Source: an uncultured Lachnospiraceae bacterium (GTDB taxonomy: Bacteria > Bacillota > Clostridia > Lachnospirales > Lachnospiraceae). From it: 64,000 bases of DNA. Of this stretch, positions 31,914 through 40,985 are shown piece after piece; the stretch's first letter is position 1, and every line of letters begins with the position of its first letter. The notes under the pieces are model-generated. The model saw only the letters and a program-made list of their open reading frames with translations. It made no database searches and had not been told where the DNA came from. The stretch covers positions 62,001-126,000 of the forward strand of contig CAJTKU010000001.1 of assembly GCA_910577015.1 (NCBI GenBank), given 5' to 3'. Made by a program: the position numbers and the translations under genes.

Positions 31914-32821
31914 AACAAATATTGAAAAATATCAGCCCATTTAACAGCCGGACAGAGATGCCGAAAGCACTATTCGTTATAAAGAAAATTCTAGCATTCT
32001 TTTTATGTTACATAGCAGGATTATTTATTGCCGAGGGTATTGTCATTATTTTGCATCTTTTACTTGGCAAAAATATGTTTGAGGGAGAGATGTTTGATGC
32101 AAAGACAATTACGCTGATTACATATTACGGCTATATCGTTGTGGCGGGTGTTACAATCATTTATTGGAAACTGATTGAAAAAAAGCCCTTGTCCGAAATG
32201 GGAATTACCAAACACTTTGGAAGCTATTTTATCGGTGCGGGTATTGGTGTCTTTCTGCTTTTTATTTCTGTTGTTGCTATCGTCTTTACTGGTGCAATAG
32301 AATTTTATGGAATTTTTGAAAATATTGACTGGCTTATGATATTTCTTCTGATTGGCGGTTTTATCATTCAGGGAGCAACCGAGGAAATACTTTGCCGGGG
32401 AATTGTCCTGCACGCTCTCAAAGAAAAAACTTCTCTTTGGATTGCAGTGACTGTAAGTACAATTGTGTTTATTTTGCCCCATGGACCTGCTTTGTTTGAG
32501 GGTGAAATTGTTTATGGGATGATTGGTGTTTCTAACCTTATTTTTATATCTATTATCTTTTCAATGCTGACAATTCAGTGCAAGAGTGTTTGGGCGGCTT
32601 GTGGTTTGCACTCTTTCTGGAATGCTATCCTGTATAGTGTTATGGGGTTGAATTTGAGTGGAAGTAATGAAACGGTTACTGCTGTTTTGAATATGCAATC
32701 CTTAGGCTGCAATATATGGAACGGAGGTGCATACGGGATTGAAGCCAGTATCATTACCGGCGTAGTGCTTTTCGCTGCCGCTGTATTTATTTGTTATCTG
32801 AATAAAAAGAAAAACAGGTAG
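31910..32821 (+). CDS. CPBP-family intramembrane metalloprotease
   Basis: A 303-residue, about eight-helix membrane protein of the CAAX-processing/bacteriocin-processing (Abi/CPBP) family. The catalytic motifs are EEILCRGIV near residue 160 (motif 1), FILPHGPA near 185 (motif 2) and CGLHSFWNAI near 240 (motif 3). In bacteria such proteases often give bacteriocin self-immunity or process peptides. Its pairing with a TetR regulator is unusual for a housekeeping protease and suggests inducible expression. The substrate cannot be told. Confidence 0.9.
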   Translation: MKQILKNISPFNSRTEMPKALFVIKKILAFFLCYIAGLFIAEGIVIILHLLLGKNMFEGEMFDAKTITLITYYGYIVVAGVTIIYWKLIEKKPLSEMGITKHFGSYFIGAGIGVFLLFISVVAIVFTGAIEFYGIFENIDWLMIFLLIGGFIIQGATEEILCRGIVLHALKEKTSLWIAVTVSTIVFILPHGPALFEGEIVYGMIGVSNLIFISIIFSMLTIQCKSVWAACGLHSFWNAILYSVMGLNLSGSNETVTAVLNMQSLGCNIWNGGAYGIEASIITGVVLFAAAVFICYLNKKKNR

Positions 32822-32885
32822 AACCATTTTTTTATTTGTAAAATACGAATTGGGTGCTTATAATAACAATTAATATACTGGTTTG

Positions 32886-32940
32886 ATATTCCGCAGGGCA
32901 AAATCATGGGAAAAATTTTTATGAATTTGCAGCGGAATAT
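32886..32940. repeat. Inverted repeat between the CPBP and lgt genes
   Basis: Arms ATATTCCGC (32886-32894) and GCGGAATAT (32932-32940) are perfect; including the flanking GCAAA/TTTGC the pairing extends to 14 bp with a small bulge. No T-run follows. It lies at the right edge of the AT-rich accessory stretch and before a possible lgt promoter (TGTCAT at 32970-32975, TATCAT at 32993-32998). Otherwise the 203-base gap shows nothing. Confidence 0.55.
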
Positions 32941-33024
32941 GAAAAGAGTATTAAATAATTGCAAAAGTGTGTCATGAAAACAAAAATCATGTTATCATAA
33001 GTGTGAAACGGGAGGAAATAGGAA

Positions 33025-33774
33025 ATGTACAATGATTTATTTTCGATAGGACCCTTGACTGTACACGGATACGGTCTCATGATAGCAATCGGCGTCCTTA
33101 CGGCGCTTTTTGTAGGGGAGGCAAGGGCAAAAAAACGCGGCATGAACGCAGATGTCCTGTATCCCATGACTTTTTTATGTGTGGTTTTCGGTTTTCTTTC
33201 TGCCAAGCTTCTCTATTGCATTGTAGAATGGAAAACATTTATAAAAGAGCCTTTGAGCCTTCTTTCCAGCAACGGTTTTGTGGTATACGGGGGCATTATA
33301 GGCGGTGTAGCCGCCGCTTTTCTTTATTTTAAGATTAAAAAACTGGATTTCTGGGAATATTTTGACTTGGTGCTGCCATCGGTTGCGCTGGCGCAGGCAT
33401 TTGGCCGGATTGGTTGTTTTCTCGCTGGCTGCTGCTACGGACGGGAAACGGATTCCTTTATAGGCATCGTCTTTACCCACTCCGATTTTGCACCAAACGG
33501 AGTGAAACTGATTCCGACACAGTTGATATCCAGCGCAGGCATGTTCCTTATTGCGGGTATTTTATTCTGGTATGCAAAAAAGGAACGAAAAAAAGGCACA
33601 GTCGGGGCCTTATACCTGATTCTTTACAGTATCGGCAGGTTTTTTGTGGAGTTTCTTCGTAACGACTATCGGGGAGAAGTGGGGATTTTCTCCACATCAC
33701 AGTTTATTTCGCTGTTTATGCTGGCGGCAGGAATCTTTTTGTTTGTCAGCAAAAAAAGGAGTGAAGAAAAGTAA
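33025..33774 (+). CDS. lgt: Prolipoprotein diacylglyceryl transferase
   Basis: A 249-residue membrane enzyme with about seven transmembrane segments that moves diacylglycerol from phosphatidylglycerol to the lipobox cysteine of prelipoproteins. The Lgt signature GRIGCFLAGCCYG lies near residue 127, preceded by VHGYGLMIAIG at the N-terminus and GFVVYGGIIGG near 88, both typical. The start follows GGGAGGAAATAGGAA. The stop codon overlaps the ATG of the ABC ATPase gene by one base, so lgt heads an operon with the ABC/FtsX transporter. Confidence 0.95.
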   Translation: MYNDLFSIGPLTVHGYGLMIAIGVLTALFVGEARAKKRGMNADVLYPMTFLCVVFGFLSAKLLYCIVEWKTFIKEPLSLLSSNGFVVYGGIIGGVAAAFLYFKIKKLDFWEYFDLVLPSVALAQAFGRIGCFLAGCCYGRETDSFIGIVFTHSDFAPNGVKLIPTQLISSAGMFLIAGILFWYAKKERKKGTVGALYLILYSIGRFFVEFLRNDYRGEVGIFSTSQFISLFMLAAGIFLFVSKKRSEEK

Positions 33775-34478
33775 TGGGTGCATTCGTTGAATTTCAGAAT
33801 GTAAAAAAAGTCTATAAGACGGGGGAAGTGTCCATAGAGGCGCTTCACGATGTGAATTTTGAGATTGAAAAAGGCGAATTTTGCGTTATTGTAGGAGCAT
33901 CCGGTGCAGGGAAAACTACGATTTTAAACATATTGGGAGGCATGGATTCCCTGACGGAAGGAAAGGTGTTTCTGGACGGGGAAGAGGTTTCCGCATACAA
34001 TAAAAGGCAGCTTACTACATACAGAAGGCATGATGTGGGATTTGTTTTTCAGTTCTACAATCTTGTGCAGAACTTGACGGCGCTTGAAAATGTGGAACTG
34101 GCGGCACAGATTTGCAAAAATCCTCTGGATGCCGCTGAGGTAATGGCCGAGGTGGGACTGAAAGAGCGCTGCAACAATTTTCCGGCCCAGCTTTCCGGCG
34201 GGGAGCAGCAGCGTGTTGCCATTGCAAGGGCGCTTGCCAAAAACCCAAAACTGCTTTTGTGCGATGAACCTACCGGCGCGCTGGATTATAACACAGGCAA
34301 GGCGGTATTAAAGCTTTTGCAGGATACATGCAGGGAAAAAGGAAAAACAGTGGTTGTCATTACCCATAACCAGGCCCTGACTGCCATGGCTGACAGGATT
34401 ATTACCGTAAAAAACGGCACCATCCGAAGCATGGTGAAAAATGAGGAAATTATAAATGTAGAAGAGATTGAATGGTAA
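33774..34478 (+). CDS. ABC transporter ATPase (LolD/MacB type)
   Basis: A 234-residue ATPase of the MacB/LolD/FtsE-like clan that pairs with FtsX-type permeases. Walker A is GASGAGKTTI near residue 41, the Q-loop VFQFYNLVQNLTA, the signature LSGGEQQRVA near 140, Walker B LLLCDEPTGALD and the switch VITHNQAL. These ATPases drive mechanotransmission and not translocation through the membrane. It is followed by its permease after 42 bases. Confidence 0.95.
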   Translation: MGAFVEFQNVKKVYKTGEVSIEALHDVNFEIEKGEFCVIVGASGAGKTTILNILGGMDSLTEGKVFLDGEEVSAYNKRQLTTYRRHDVGFVFQFYNLVQNLTALENVELAAQICKNPLDAAEVMAEVGLKERCNNFPAQLSGGEQQRVAIARALAKNPKLLLCDEPTGALDYNTGKAVLKLLQDTCREKGKTVVVITHNQALTAMADRIITVKNGTIRSMVKNEEIINVEEIEW

Positions 34479-34520
34479 ACAGGGATAGAAAACATATTTT
34501 TTTCTAAAGGAGAAATGTGT

Positions 34521-37500
34521 ATGAAGTCTATGATGAGAAAGACAACATTGCGGGAAATCAGGCAGAGTTTTGGAAGATATTCTGCCATTCTGGCAATTGT
34601 TGCGCTCGGAGTAGGCTTTTTTTCAGGCTTAAAGGTAACCAAGGACGCCATGATGGTTTCAACGGAGGAATACCTGCAAAATCACCAGCTTTTTGATTAC
34701 AGGCTTTTGTCCACCTTGGGTTTTGAAGAGGAGGATGTGGAAGCGCTCTCCCAAAAGGAGGACGTACGGGCCGTTACGGGCGCCATGTCCGCCGATATTA
34801 TCTGTGAAAACGCACAGGGAAGCGACATGGTTATCAAGGCACATTCTTTGACAGACAATATAAACGGCGTCGAAGTTGTGGCAGGCAGAATGCCCCAAAG
34901 CGCCGATGAATGTGTGGTGGATTCCAATCTTTTTTCCGAAAGTGCGGTCGGCTCAAAAATTGTATTGTCTGAAAGCAATGAACAGGAAGATTTGGATAAT
35001 TTTGCATACAAGGAGTACACCATAACCGGAATTGTGCAGTCTTCTTACTATATCCAGTTTGAACGTGGAAATACTTCGCTTGGAAACGGCAGAATCAGCG
35101 GTTTTATCTACCTGCTTCCTGAAGGGTTCCGAATGGAATATTATACGGAAATATTTGTAAAGTTTGACGAGGATTACGGTATTTATACAGAAGATTATGA
35201 CGCTTTCATGGAAGAAAAAGAAGCGCCTTGGGAATCTTATTGCGAAGAGCAGGGCGAGCGCAGATACCAAAAGATATATACGGAAGCCATGGAAGAACTG
35301 ACGGACGCGGAACGCGAACTGGACGAAAAACGTGCAGAGGCAGAGGCAGAACTGAAGGACGCTGAAAAGGAACTGACAGACGCCGAAGAAGAAATTGCAG
35401 ATGGCGAAAAAAAGCTGGCGGACGGAGAGAAAAAGATAAAAGACGGGAAACGGGAACTGGAAGAAGGAGCGCAGGAAATTGCGGACGCCGAGGTTACCAT
35501 TGCCGAAAAGGAAAAAGAACTGGAAGAAGGCAAGCTGACCATTGCCGACAACGAAGCGCTTCTGGAAACAAAAAAAGCAGAATATGAAAGCGGTCTTTCC
35601 GCCTACTATTCGGGGAAGGCACAGATAGAGCAGAAAAGACAGGAACTGGCGGCGGCTGATGCACAGATAAAAGCAGCGGAGGCAGAACTGCAAAAAGCGC
35701 AGGAGCAGTTAGCAGCCATGGAACCTTATATACCTTACATGAAGCCGGAAGAACTGGCTGCATATGAGCAGGCCAAAGCAGAATTGGAAGCCAATGCCCG
35801 TGTGCTGAGTGAAAAAAAGGCACAAATTGCAGGCGGCCTCGCACAGTTAAACGAAGCAGATTCCCAGCTTAACAACGCTTATGCCCAGCTGCAAAGCGGC
35901 GCATGGCAGATAGCGGATGCGGAAAACAAAATCGCAGCGGCAAAACAGCAGATTACCGACGGGGAGGCGGAGCTTGCAAACGCAAAGACAGAACTGGCAG
36001 AAGCAAAAACCGAACTGGAAAACGGCAGGAGAGAATTGGAAAAATCCAAATCCGAGATTGCAGATAAAAAACAGGAGCTTCTGGACGCCAAAGAAGAACT
36101 GGAAAACGGATGGGCTGAATATCATGACGCCCTTGCGGAATTTGAAGAAGAAATAGCAAATGCAGAAGAGGAATTGGAGGGAGCAAGGGAGGACATCGCT
36201 TCCATAAAAAAACCGGATACCTATGTGCTTGGAAGAAACACCAATATAGGCTATGCCTGTTTTGAGAACGACTCCAATATAGTGGAAGGCATTGCAAATG
36301 TGTTTCCGGTTTTCTTTTTCCTTGTGGCGGCGCTGGTATGCATGACAACCATGAACCGCATGGTGGAAGAGCAGCGGACGCAGATTGGCGTGTTGAAAGC
36401 CCTTGGATACGGTGAAGGCAGAATCATGGGCAAGTTCCTGTTTTATTCCGGCAGCGCAGCCCTGATTGGGAGTGTGACAGGTTTTCTTTTGGGAACACGC
36501 CTGTTTCCCCTTGTTATATGGAATGCCTATGGCATTATGTACAGCATGGGTTCCCTGGCTTATCTGTTTGACTGGAAGCTGGCGGTAATTTCCCTGGTTG
36601 TGGCCCTGCTTTGTTCCATGGGAACCACATGGTTTTCCTGCCGTCATGAAATGAAGGAAGTTGCGGCCGGCCTGATGCGGCCCAAAGCGCCAAAGGCAGG
36701 AAAACGGGTATTTCTGGAATATGTTCCTTTTCTCTGGAAAAGGCTGAAATTTTTGCAGAAGGTATCCGTTAGGAATGTGGTACGGTATAAAAAGAGGTTT
36801 TTCATGATGGTAATCGGCATCAGCGGCTGCACCGCGCTGCTTTTGACCGGATTCGGCATAGAAGATTCCATAGCGGACATTGCCGCCCAGCAGTTTGGGG
36901 AAATCCAGGTTTATGACCTTGGCGTTACCCTGCAGGACGGCAAAACCGGGACAGCGGACGGAAAGGTACAGCCTGTTTTGGAATCGTTGGACGCACTTGG
37001 CGGAAATTATCTGTTTTCTTTTGAAAAGTCCTTGGATTTGGAGGTCAACGGACAAATCAAAGCCATCAATCTGGTATTGGTGGAGCAGCCGGAAAGAATA
37101 GGCGAATTTATCGATTTGCATACGGCAGAAGGAGAAGCGGTTGCATATCCGGGGGTTGGTGAAGTAGTGTTATCCAATAAAATTGCGGATATTTACGGCA
37201 TACAGGAAGGGGATACCATTCTGCTTCGGGATGAAAACAGAAAAACAATAGAGGCAGCCGTATCCGGCATCGTCCAGAACTTTGTGTATGACTATGCCTA
37301 CCTGCATCCGCAGACCTACAGGGAACAGATAGGGGAAGTGGAATACAAAAACCTGTATGTAAACCTGCCGGAAGAGGCAGACGTGCATATGGTAAGCGCC
37401 TCCCTGATGAAAGAAGACAACGTAGCCGCCGTGGCAGTCAACGAAGACACCATGCTCCGTTTTTCAAGCATGATGGACAGTCTGGACTATATTGTACTGG

Positions 37501-37883
37501 TGGTGCTTTTGTGTGCGGCAGCGCTGGCCTTTATCGTGCTCTACAACTTAAATAACATCAACATCACGGAACGCGTCAGGGAAATTGCAACCATAAAGGT
37601 ACTGGGCTTTTACAAAAAAGAAACCGCTGCCTATGTGTTTCGGGAAAATATGGTGCTTACAGGCGTCGGCTGCTGCGTCGGCCTGGTTTTGGGGAGGTTT
37701 CTCCATGCCTTTGTCATGAGTCAGATAAAAATCGACGTGGTTTCCTTTGACGTTCGCATCAAAGTCATCAGTTACCTGTTCAGCGTCATTCTCACCTTCC
37801 TGTTTGCATGGCTTATCAACCTGCTCATGTCAAGAAAACTGGAAAAAATAAGCATGACCGAGTCCCTGAAATCAGTAGACTGA
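34521..37883 (+). CDS. FtsX-like permease with a very long coiled coil
   Basis: A 1120-residue permease, partner of the ATPase upstream. After a first helix (about 20-40) comes an extracellular MacB-like domain, then about 300 residues (roughly 252-560) of almost uninterrupted heptad repeats rich in A/E/K/D/L (units such as ADGEKKLADGEKKIKDGKRE), predicted to form a long coiled coil outside the cell. FtsX domain 1 (three helices) runs about 590-720, then a second extracellular domain, then a final helix set at about 990-1110. Such mechanotransmission transporters often control cell-wall hydrolases or sense antimicrobials. The start at 34521 has AGGAG 8 bases upstream; an ATG at 34515 is too close. 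Confidence 0.88.
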   Translation: MKSMMRKTTLREIRQSFGRYSAILAIVALGVGFFSGLKVTKDAMMVSTEEYLQNHQLFDYRLLSTLGFEEEDVEALSQKEDVRAVTGAMSADIICENAQGSDMVIKAHSLTDNINGVEVVAGRMPQSADECVVDSNLFSESAVGSKIVLSESNEQEDLDNFAYKEYTITGIVQSSYYIQFERGNTSLGNGRISGFIYLLPEGFRMEYYTEIFVKFDEDYGIYTEDYDAFMEEKEAPWESYCEEQGERRYQKIYTEAMEELTDAERELDEKRAEAEAELKDAEKELTDAEEEIADGEKKLADGEKKIKDGKRELEEGAQEIADAEVTIAEKEKELEEGKLTIADNEALLETKKAEYESGLSAYYSGKAQIEQKRQELAAADAQIKAAEAELQKAQEQLAAMEPYIPYMKPEELAAYEQAKAELEANARVLSEKKAQIAGGLAQLNEADSQLNNAYAQLQSGAWQIADAENKIAAAKQQITDGEAELANAKTELAEAKTELENGRRELEKSKSEIADKKQELLDAKEELENGWAEYHDALAEFEEEIANAEEELEGAREDIASIKKPDTYVLGRNTNIGYACFENDSNIVEGIANVFPVFFFLVAALVCMTTMNRMVEEQRTQIGVLKALGYGEGRIMGKFLFYSGSAALIGSVTGFLLGTRLFPLVIWNAYGIMYSMGSLAYLFDWKLAVISLVVALLCSMGTTWFSCRHEMKEVAAGLMRPKAPKAGKRVFLEYVPFLWKRLKFLQKVSVRNVVRYKKRFFMMVIGISGCTALLLTGFGIEDSIADIAAQQFGEIQVYDLGVTLQDGKTGTADGKVQPVLESLDALGGNYLFSFEKSLDLEVNGQIKAINLVLVEQPERIGEFIDLHTAEGEAVAYPGVGEVVLSNKIADIYGIQEGDTILLRDENRKTIEAAVSGIVQNFVYDYAYLHPQTYREQIGEVEYKNLYVNLPEEADVHMVSASLMKEDNVAAVAVNEDTMLRFSSMMDSLDYIVLVVLLCAAALAFIVLYNLNNINITERVREIATIKVLGFYKKETAAYVFRENMVLTGVGCCVGLVLGRFLHAFVMSQIKIDVVSFDVRIKVISYLFSVILTFLFAWLINLLMSRKLEKISMTESLKSVD

Positions 37884-37902
37884 TTCATTATAAAATCTTT
37901 TC

Positions 37903-37953
37903 TTGACATATATAGGTAATCTATATATAATACATTATATAGGCAGCCTATAT
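37903..37953 (+). promoter_or_regulatory. padR promoter with two palindromic operators
   Basis: A perfect consensus promoter: TTGACA (37903-37908), 17 bases, TATAAT (37926-37931). One dyad, ATATAG-GTAAT-CTATAT (37910-37926), fills the spacer; a second, perfect palindrome ATATAGGC-A-GCCTATAT (37937-37953) lies just downstream. Their centres are 27 bases apart. A PadR dimer bound here would block the polymerase. Confidence 0.85.
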
Positions 37954-37977
37954 ATGAATCGGAAAGGAGAAAATACG

Positions 37978-38319
37978 ATGGCAATTGATAAAAGTCTGGT
38001 ATCCGGAAGCATGACCATGCTCTTATTAAAGCTTCTGGAAGAAAAAGACATGTACGGTTATGAGATGATAGAAACCCTGGACAGTCAGTCAAACAATGTA
38101 TTTGAATTAAAAGCAGGCACCCTGTATCCGCTTCTACACGGTATGGAAAGCAAAGGACTGGTGGAGGCATATGAAACGGACGTTTCCGGTAAAACAAGGA
38201 AATATTATCATATTACCAGGGCAGGAAAAAAAACGCTTGCTGAAAAAAAAGCCGAGTGGAACCGTTATGCCGGCGCCGTAAACCATGTGTTGGGAGGTGC
38301 CATCTATGCGGGAAACTGA
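37978..38319 (+). CDS. PadR-family transcriptional regulator
   Basis: A 113-residue PadR protein, whole winged helix plus one C-terminal dimer helix (subfamily 2 size). Visible are MLLLKLLEEKDMYGYEMIE, LKAGTLYPLLHGMESKGLVE and KTRKYYHITRAGKKTL. AAAGGAG sets the start at 37978; an in-frame ATG at 37903-side bases would lie in the promoter. It overlaps the following gene by 14 bases and is preceded by a promoter with matching palindromes, so autorepression and control of the following HAAS-SEDS gene is likely. Ligands of small PadR proteins are often antimicrobials or phenolics. Confidence 0.93.
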   Translation: MAIDKSLVSGSMTMLLLKLLEEKDMYGYEMIETLDSQSNNVFELKAGTLYPLLHGMESKGLVEAYETDVSGKTRKYYHITRAGKKTLAEKKAEWNRYAGAVNHVLGGAIYAGN

Positions 38320-39646
38320 ATATCTGGAAGCGGTAACGAACCAGATGCGCTGCAAAAGGGCACGGAATCTGGTTGCGGAAGAATTGGGACAGCACATTCA
38401 GGACCAGGCGGCCGCATACAGGGAGTTGGGAATGGGGGAAGAAGAGGCCTTAAAAAAAGCCGTGGAACAGATGGGGGACCCGGTTAGCGTGGGTACGGAC
38501 ATGGACAGCATCCACAGACCGGAGACAGACAGGGGTACTTTTTTCTTTATCTGCTTTATGAGTGTGTTTGGCGCTTTCTGCTGGATTCTTCTGGCGGGAA
38601 AGAATATGCCGGAGGATACTTCCTTTTGGGATATCGGCGCTTTTGTGAAGCTTTTGTTCACCGGCTGTCTGCCGGGCATTTTATTCATGTGGATGGTTAT
38701 GCGGCTGGATTATACAAGAATAGGCCGACATCCGTTTGCTTTTGCCCTGATACTGACAGGGATTATGTGGGGATATAATATATGGTCGGGATATCCCGGA
38801 AACGGAAAATACGGCATGAATTATCTGTTCCTTGCTTTTGCCTTGTTTTTATTCGGCGCAGCCGTCCATGCAATGGCAGGAAAAGGGTATAAAGGCATTT
38901 TTCTATGCCTTTTTTGGCTCTTTGTGCAGACGGTTGTATTTTCCGTTATTTCAAGACAGCCCATAAATGTATGCAATTTTTTCCTGACCGGAACAATCGT
39001 CATGAGCATTGCCGCTTGGAAGGGCTGGTTTGGTCCGGCCAGAAAAAAAGCGCTTTTAAGCGTATGGGGAAGCATCACCGTGCCTGCTGTCTTTTTGCTG
39101 CTTGCAGAAGCTTTTGCTGACGGTTACCGGTGGAGAAGGATACAGGGATGGCTTCTGGCTGCCGATTCCGAGATTAATTATCTGCTTTCCGGGATACAAA
39201 AAGAGGCGGCAGGGGCAGGCCTTTTGCACGGAACGGGGAGCCGGATGGCTGTACACAATCAAAACGAGTATTTTCTAATCAGCCTGATTGCACAGCATGG
39301 GTATCTTGCCGCTTTCCTCGTAACAGCGCTGTTTGGTGTGCTGGCTTTTCGTTTGCTGAAAGGGATTGCGCAGGCCAAAAACCATCTGGGCATTTTGATG
39401 GGTGCAGCAGCCGTGTTTTCCCTGATGCTTCCTGCTTTCGAGCATCTGCTGTATAATGTCGGATGGATTCCCGCCGGTTCTCTGGTTTTGCCGTTCTTTT
39501 CCGCATCCGGCGCAGACGTCGGCCTTCAGGGAAGCTATTGCACGGGAGCCGTGCTGGCATATTATGCCGCAATGGGAATCTGCCTGTCCGTTTACCGGAT
39601 AAGGAACGTTGTTTCCAAAGGGAGGGTTTGCTATGAGAATGTATGA
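38306..39646 (+). CDS. HAAS (permease-prefix) domain fused to a SEDS (FtsW/RodA)-like membrane domain
   Basis: A 446-residue protein. The first 75 residues are the HAAS/permease-prefix helical domain (YLEAVTNQMRCKRARNLVAE, then the EEEALKKAVEQMGDPV repeat end), commonly seen after PadR genes. About ten transmembrane segments follow. The C-terminal third resembles the SEDS family: NQNEYFLISLIAQHGYLAAF corresponds to the conserved loop and helix of FtsW/RodA/SpoVE, and GWIPAGSLVLPFFSASG resembles the PLPFISYGG block. The canonical catalytic aspartate region is not clearly present. Probably a signal-receiving, cell-envelope-linked relative of a glycan polymerase. It overlaps padR and pdp. Confidence 0.7.
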   Translation: MRETEYLEAVTNQMRCKRARNLVAEELGQHIQDQAAAYRELGMGEEEALKKAVEQMGDPVSVGTDMDSIHRPETDRGTFFFICFMSVFGAFCWILLAGKNMPEDTSFWDIGAFVKLLFTGCLPGILFMWMVMRLDYTRIGRHPFAFALILTGIMWGYNIWSGYPGNGKYGMNYLFLAFALFLFGAAVHAMAGKGYKGIFLCLFWLFVQTVVFSVISRQPINVCNFFLTGTIVMSIAAWKGWFGPARKKALLSVWGSITVPAVFLLLAEAFADGYRWRRIQGWLLAADSEINYLLSGIQKEAAGAGLLHGTGSRMAVHNQNEYFLISLIAQHGYLAAFLVTALFGVLAFRLLKGIAQAKNHLGILMGAAAVFSLMLPAFEHLLYNVGWIPAGSLVLPFFSASGADVGLQGSYCTGAVLAYYAAMGICLSVYRIRNVVSKGRVCYENV

Positions 39647-40937
39647 CTTGATAATGAAAAAAAGGGATGGTTACGCGCTTTCCGATGATGAAATCAATTA
39701 TATGGTAAATGGATATACGGATGGCAGCATACCGGATTACCAGATGTCCGCCATGATGATGGCGGTTTATTTTCAAGGGATGAACGAAAAGGAAACGCTT
39801 GCCCTTACCATGGCAATGGAAAAAAGCGGGGATGAGCTTGATTTAAGCATGATTAAAGGAATCAAGGTGGATAAGCATTCCACGGGAGGAGTAGGGGATA
39901 AAACCTCCCTTGCGCTTGCCCCCATGGTAGCCGCCGCCGGTATCCCTGTTGCAAAAATGAGCGGCAGGGGATTGGGGCATACGGGCGGAACCATTGACAA
40001 ACTGGAAAGCTTCCCCGGTTTTTCCACGGAAATCAGCACGGAAAAGTTTGTGGAAAACGTGAACCGCATCGGCATCGCCATTATGGGACAGACTGCCAGC
40101 CTTGCCCCGGCGGATAAAAAGCTGTATGCCCTCAGGGACGTTACGGCAACGGTGGATAATATGTCCCTGATTGCCAGTTCCATCATGAGCAAAAAACTGG
40201 CGGCAGGGGCGGACGCCATTGTACTGGACGTAAAGACGGGAAGCGGCGCTTTCATGAAAAAAGAAGAAGACGCTTTTGCCTTGGCAAGAGAGATGGTAAA
40301 AATCGGAAACGGCGCCGGACGGAAGACGACCGCCATCGTATCCGATATGGACCAGCCCCTTGGATTTGCAATCGGTAATGCACTGGAGGTGGAAGAGGCC
40401 ATAAACACTTTAAAGGGAAATGGCCCGGCGGATTTTCTGGAGCTTTGCCTGACGCTGGGAAGCCGGATGTTAATAGCCGGCGGAAAGGCAGACGGGGAAG
40501 AAGAGGCAAGACAGCTTCTTTTAAATACCATCGAAGAGGGAACAGCCCTGAAAAAGCTTGCGGAATTTGTGGAAGCACAGGGAGGGGACGCGTCCGCAGT
40601 TTATGACACCTCGCTTCTTCCCAAAGCCTCCCTGCAAAAGCGTCTTTATGCAGACGCAGAAGGCTATGTGAGCCATATAGCCTGTGACGAGGCAGGCATC
40701 TGTTCCCTGCTTTTAGGCGGCGGAAGGGAAACAAAAGAAAACAGCATCGACTTGTCCGTGGGGATTGTCCTTCAGAAAAAAGTGGGGGATTATGTGAAAG
40801 AAAACGAGTGCCTGGCCATCCTTTACGCCAATGACGCAGATAAATTATCCGCAGCCGGTAAGCGTCTGCAGAGGGCATTTCAAATTGCTCCCCAAAAGCC
40901 CGAAAAGAAGCCTTTTATCAGGGGGATTATTACATAA
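39633..40937 (+). CDS. pdp: Pyrimidine-nucleoside phosphorylase
   Basis: A 434-residue phosphorylase (the usual length) of the DeoA/Pdp family that splits uridine, thymidine or deoxyuridine with phosphate. Seen are MRMYDLIMKKRDGYALSDDE at the N-terminus, the phosphate loop KHSTGGVGDKTSL near residue 83, SGRGLGHTGGTIDKLES near 110 (family signature) and the C-terminal domain with PLGFAIGNALEV. GGGAGG at 39619-39624 sets the start, which overlaps the end of the HAAS-SEDS gene by 14 bases. The link to that gene may be positional only. Confidence 0.95.
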   Translation: MRMYDLIMKKRDGYALSDDEINYMVNGYTDGSIPDYQMSAMMMAVYFQGMNEKETLALTMAMEKSGDELDLSMIKGIKVDKHSTGGVGDKTSLALAPMVAAAGIPVAKMSGRGLGHTGGTIDKLESFPGFSTEISTEKFVENVNRIGIAIMGQTASLAPADKKLYALRDVTATVDNMSLIASSIMSKKLAAGADAIVLDVKTGSGAFMKKEEDAFALAREMVKIGNGAGRKTTAIVSDMDQPLGFAIGNALEVEEAINTLKGNGPADFLELCLTLGSRMLIAGGKADGEEEARQLLLNTIEEGTALKKLAEFVEAQGGDASAVYDTSLLPKASLQKRLYADAEGYVSHIACDEAGICSLLLGGGRETKENSIDLSVGIVLQKKVGDYVKENECLAILYANDADKLSAAGKRLQRAFQIAPQKPEKKPFIRGIIT

Positions 40938-40985
40938 GGGCAATTTGGCAGGCATGATATGGCGGCGGTCAGAATATAGTGTAAT

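Noticed and set aside
35847..37121. Long open frame on the minus strand (424 residues)
   Set aside because: It lies opposite the FtsX coding region, whose repetitive codon use keeps the antisense frame open; the translation is Cys/Phe/His-rich, lacks a ribosome binding site and has no domain.
40938..40985. Sigma-E promoter for yqfC
   Set aside because: Only loose matches to -35/-10 elements were found in the 48-base gap; not enough to call.
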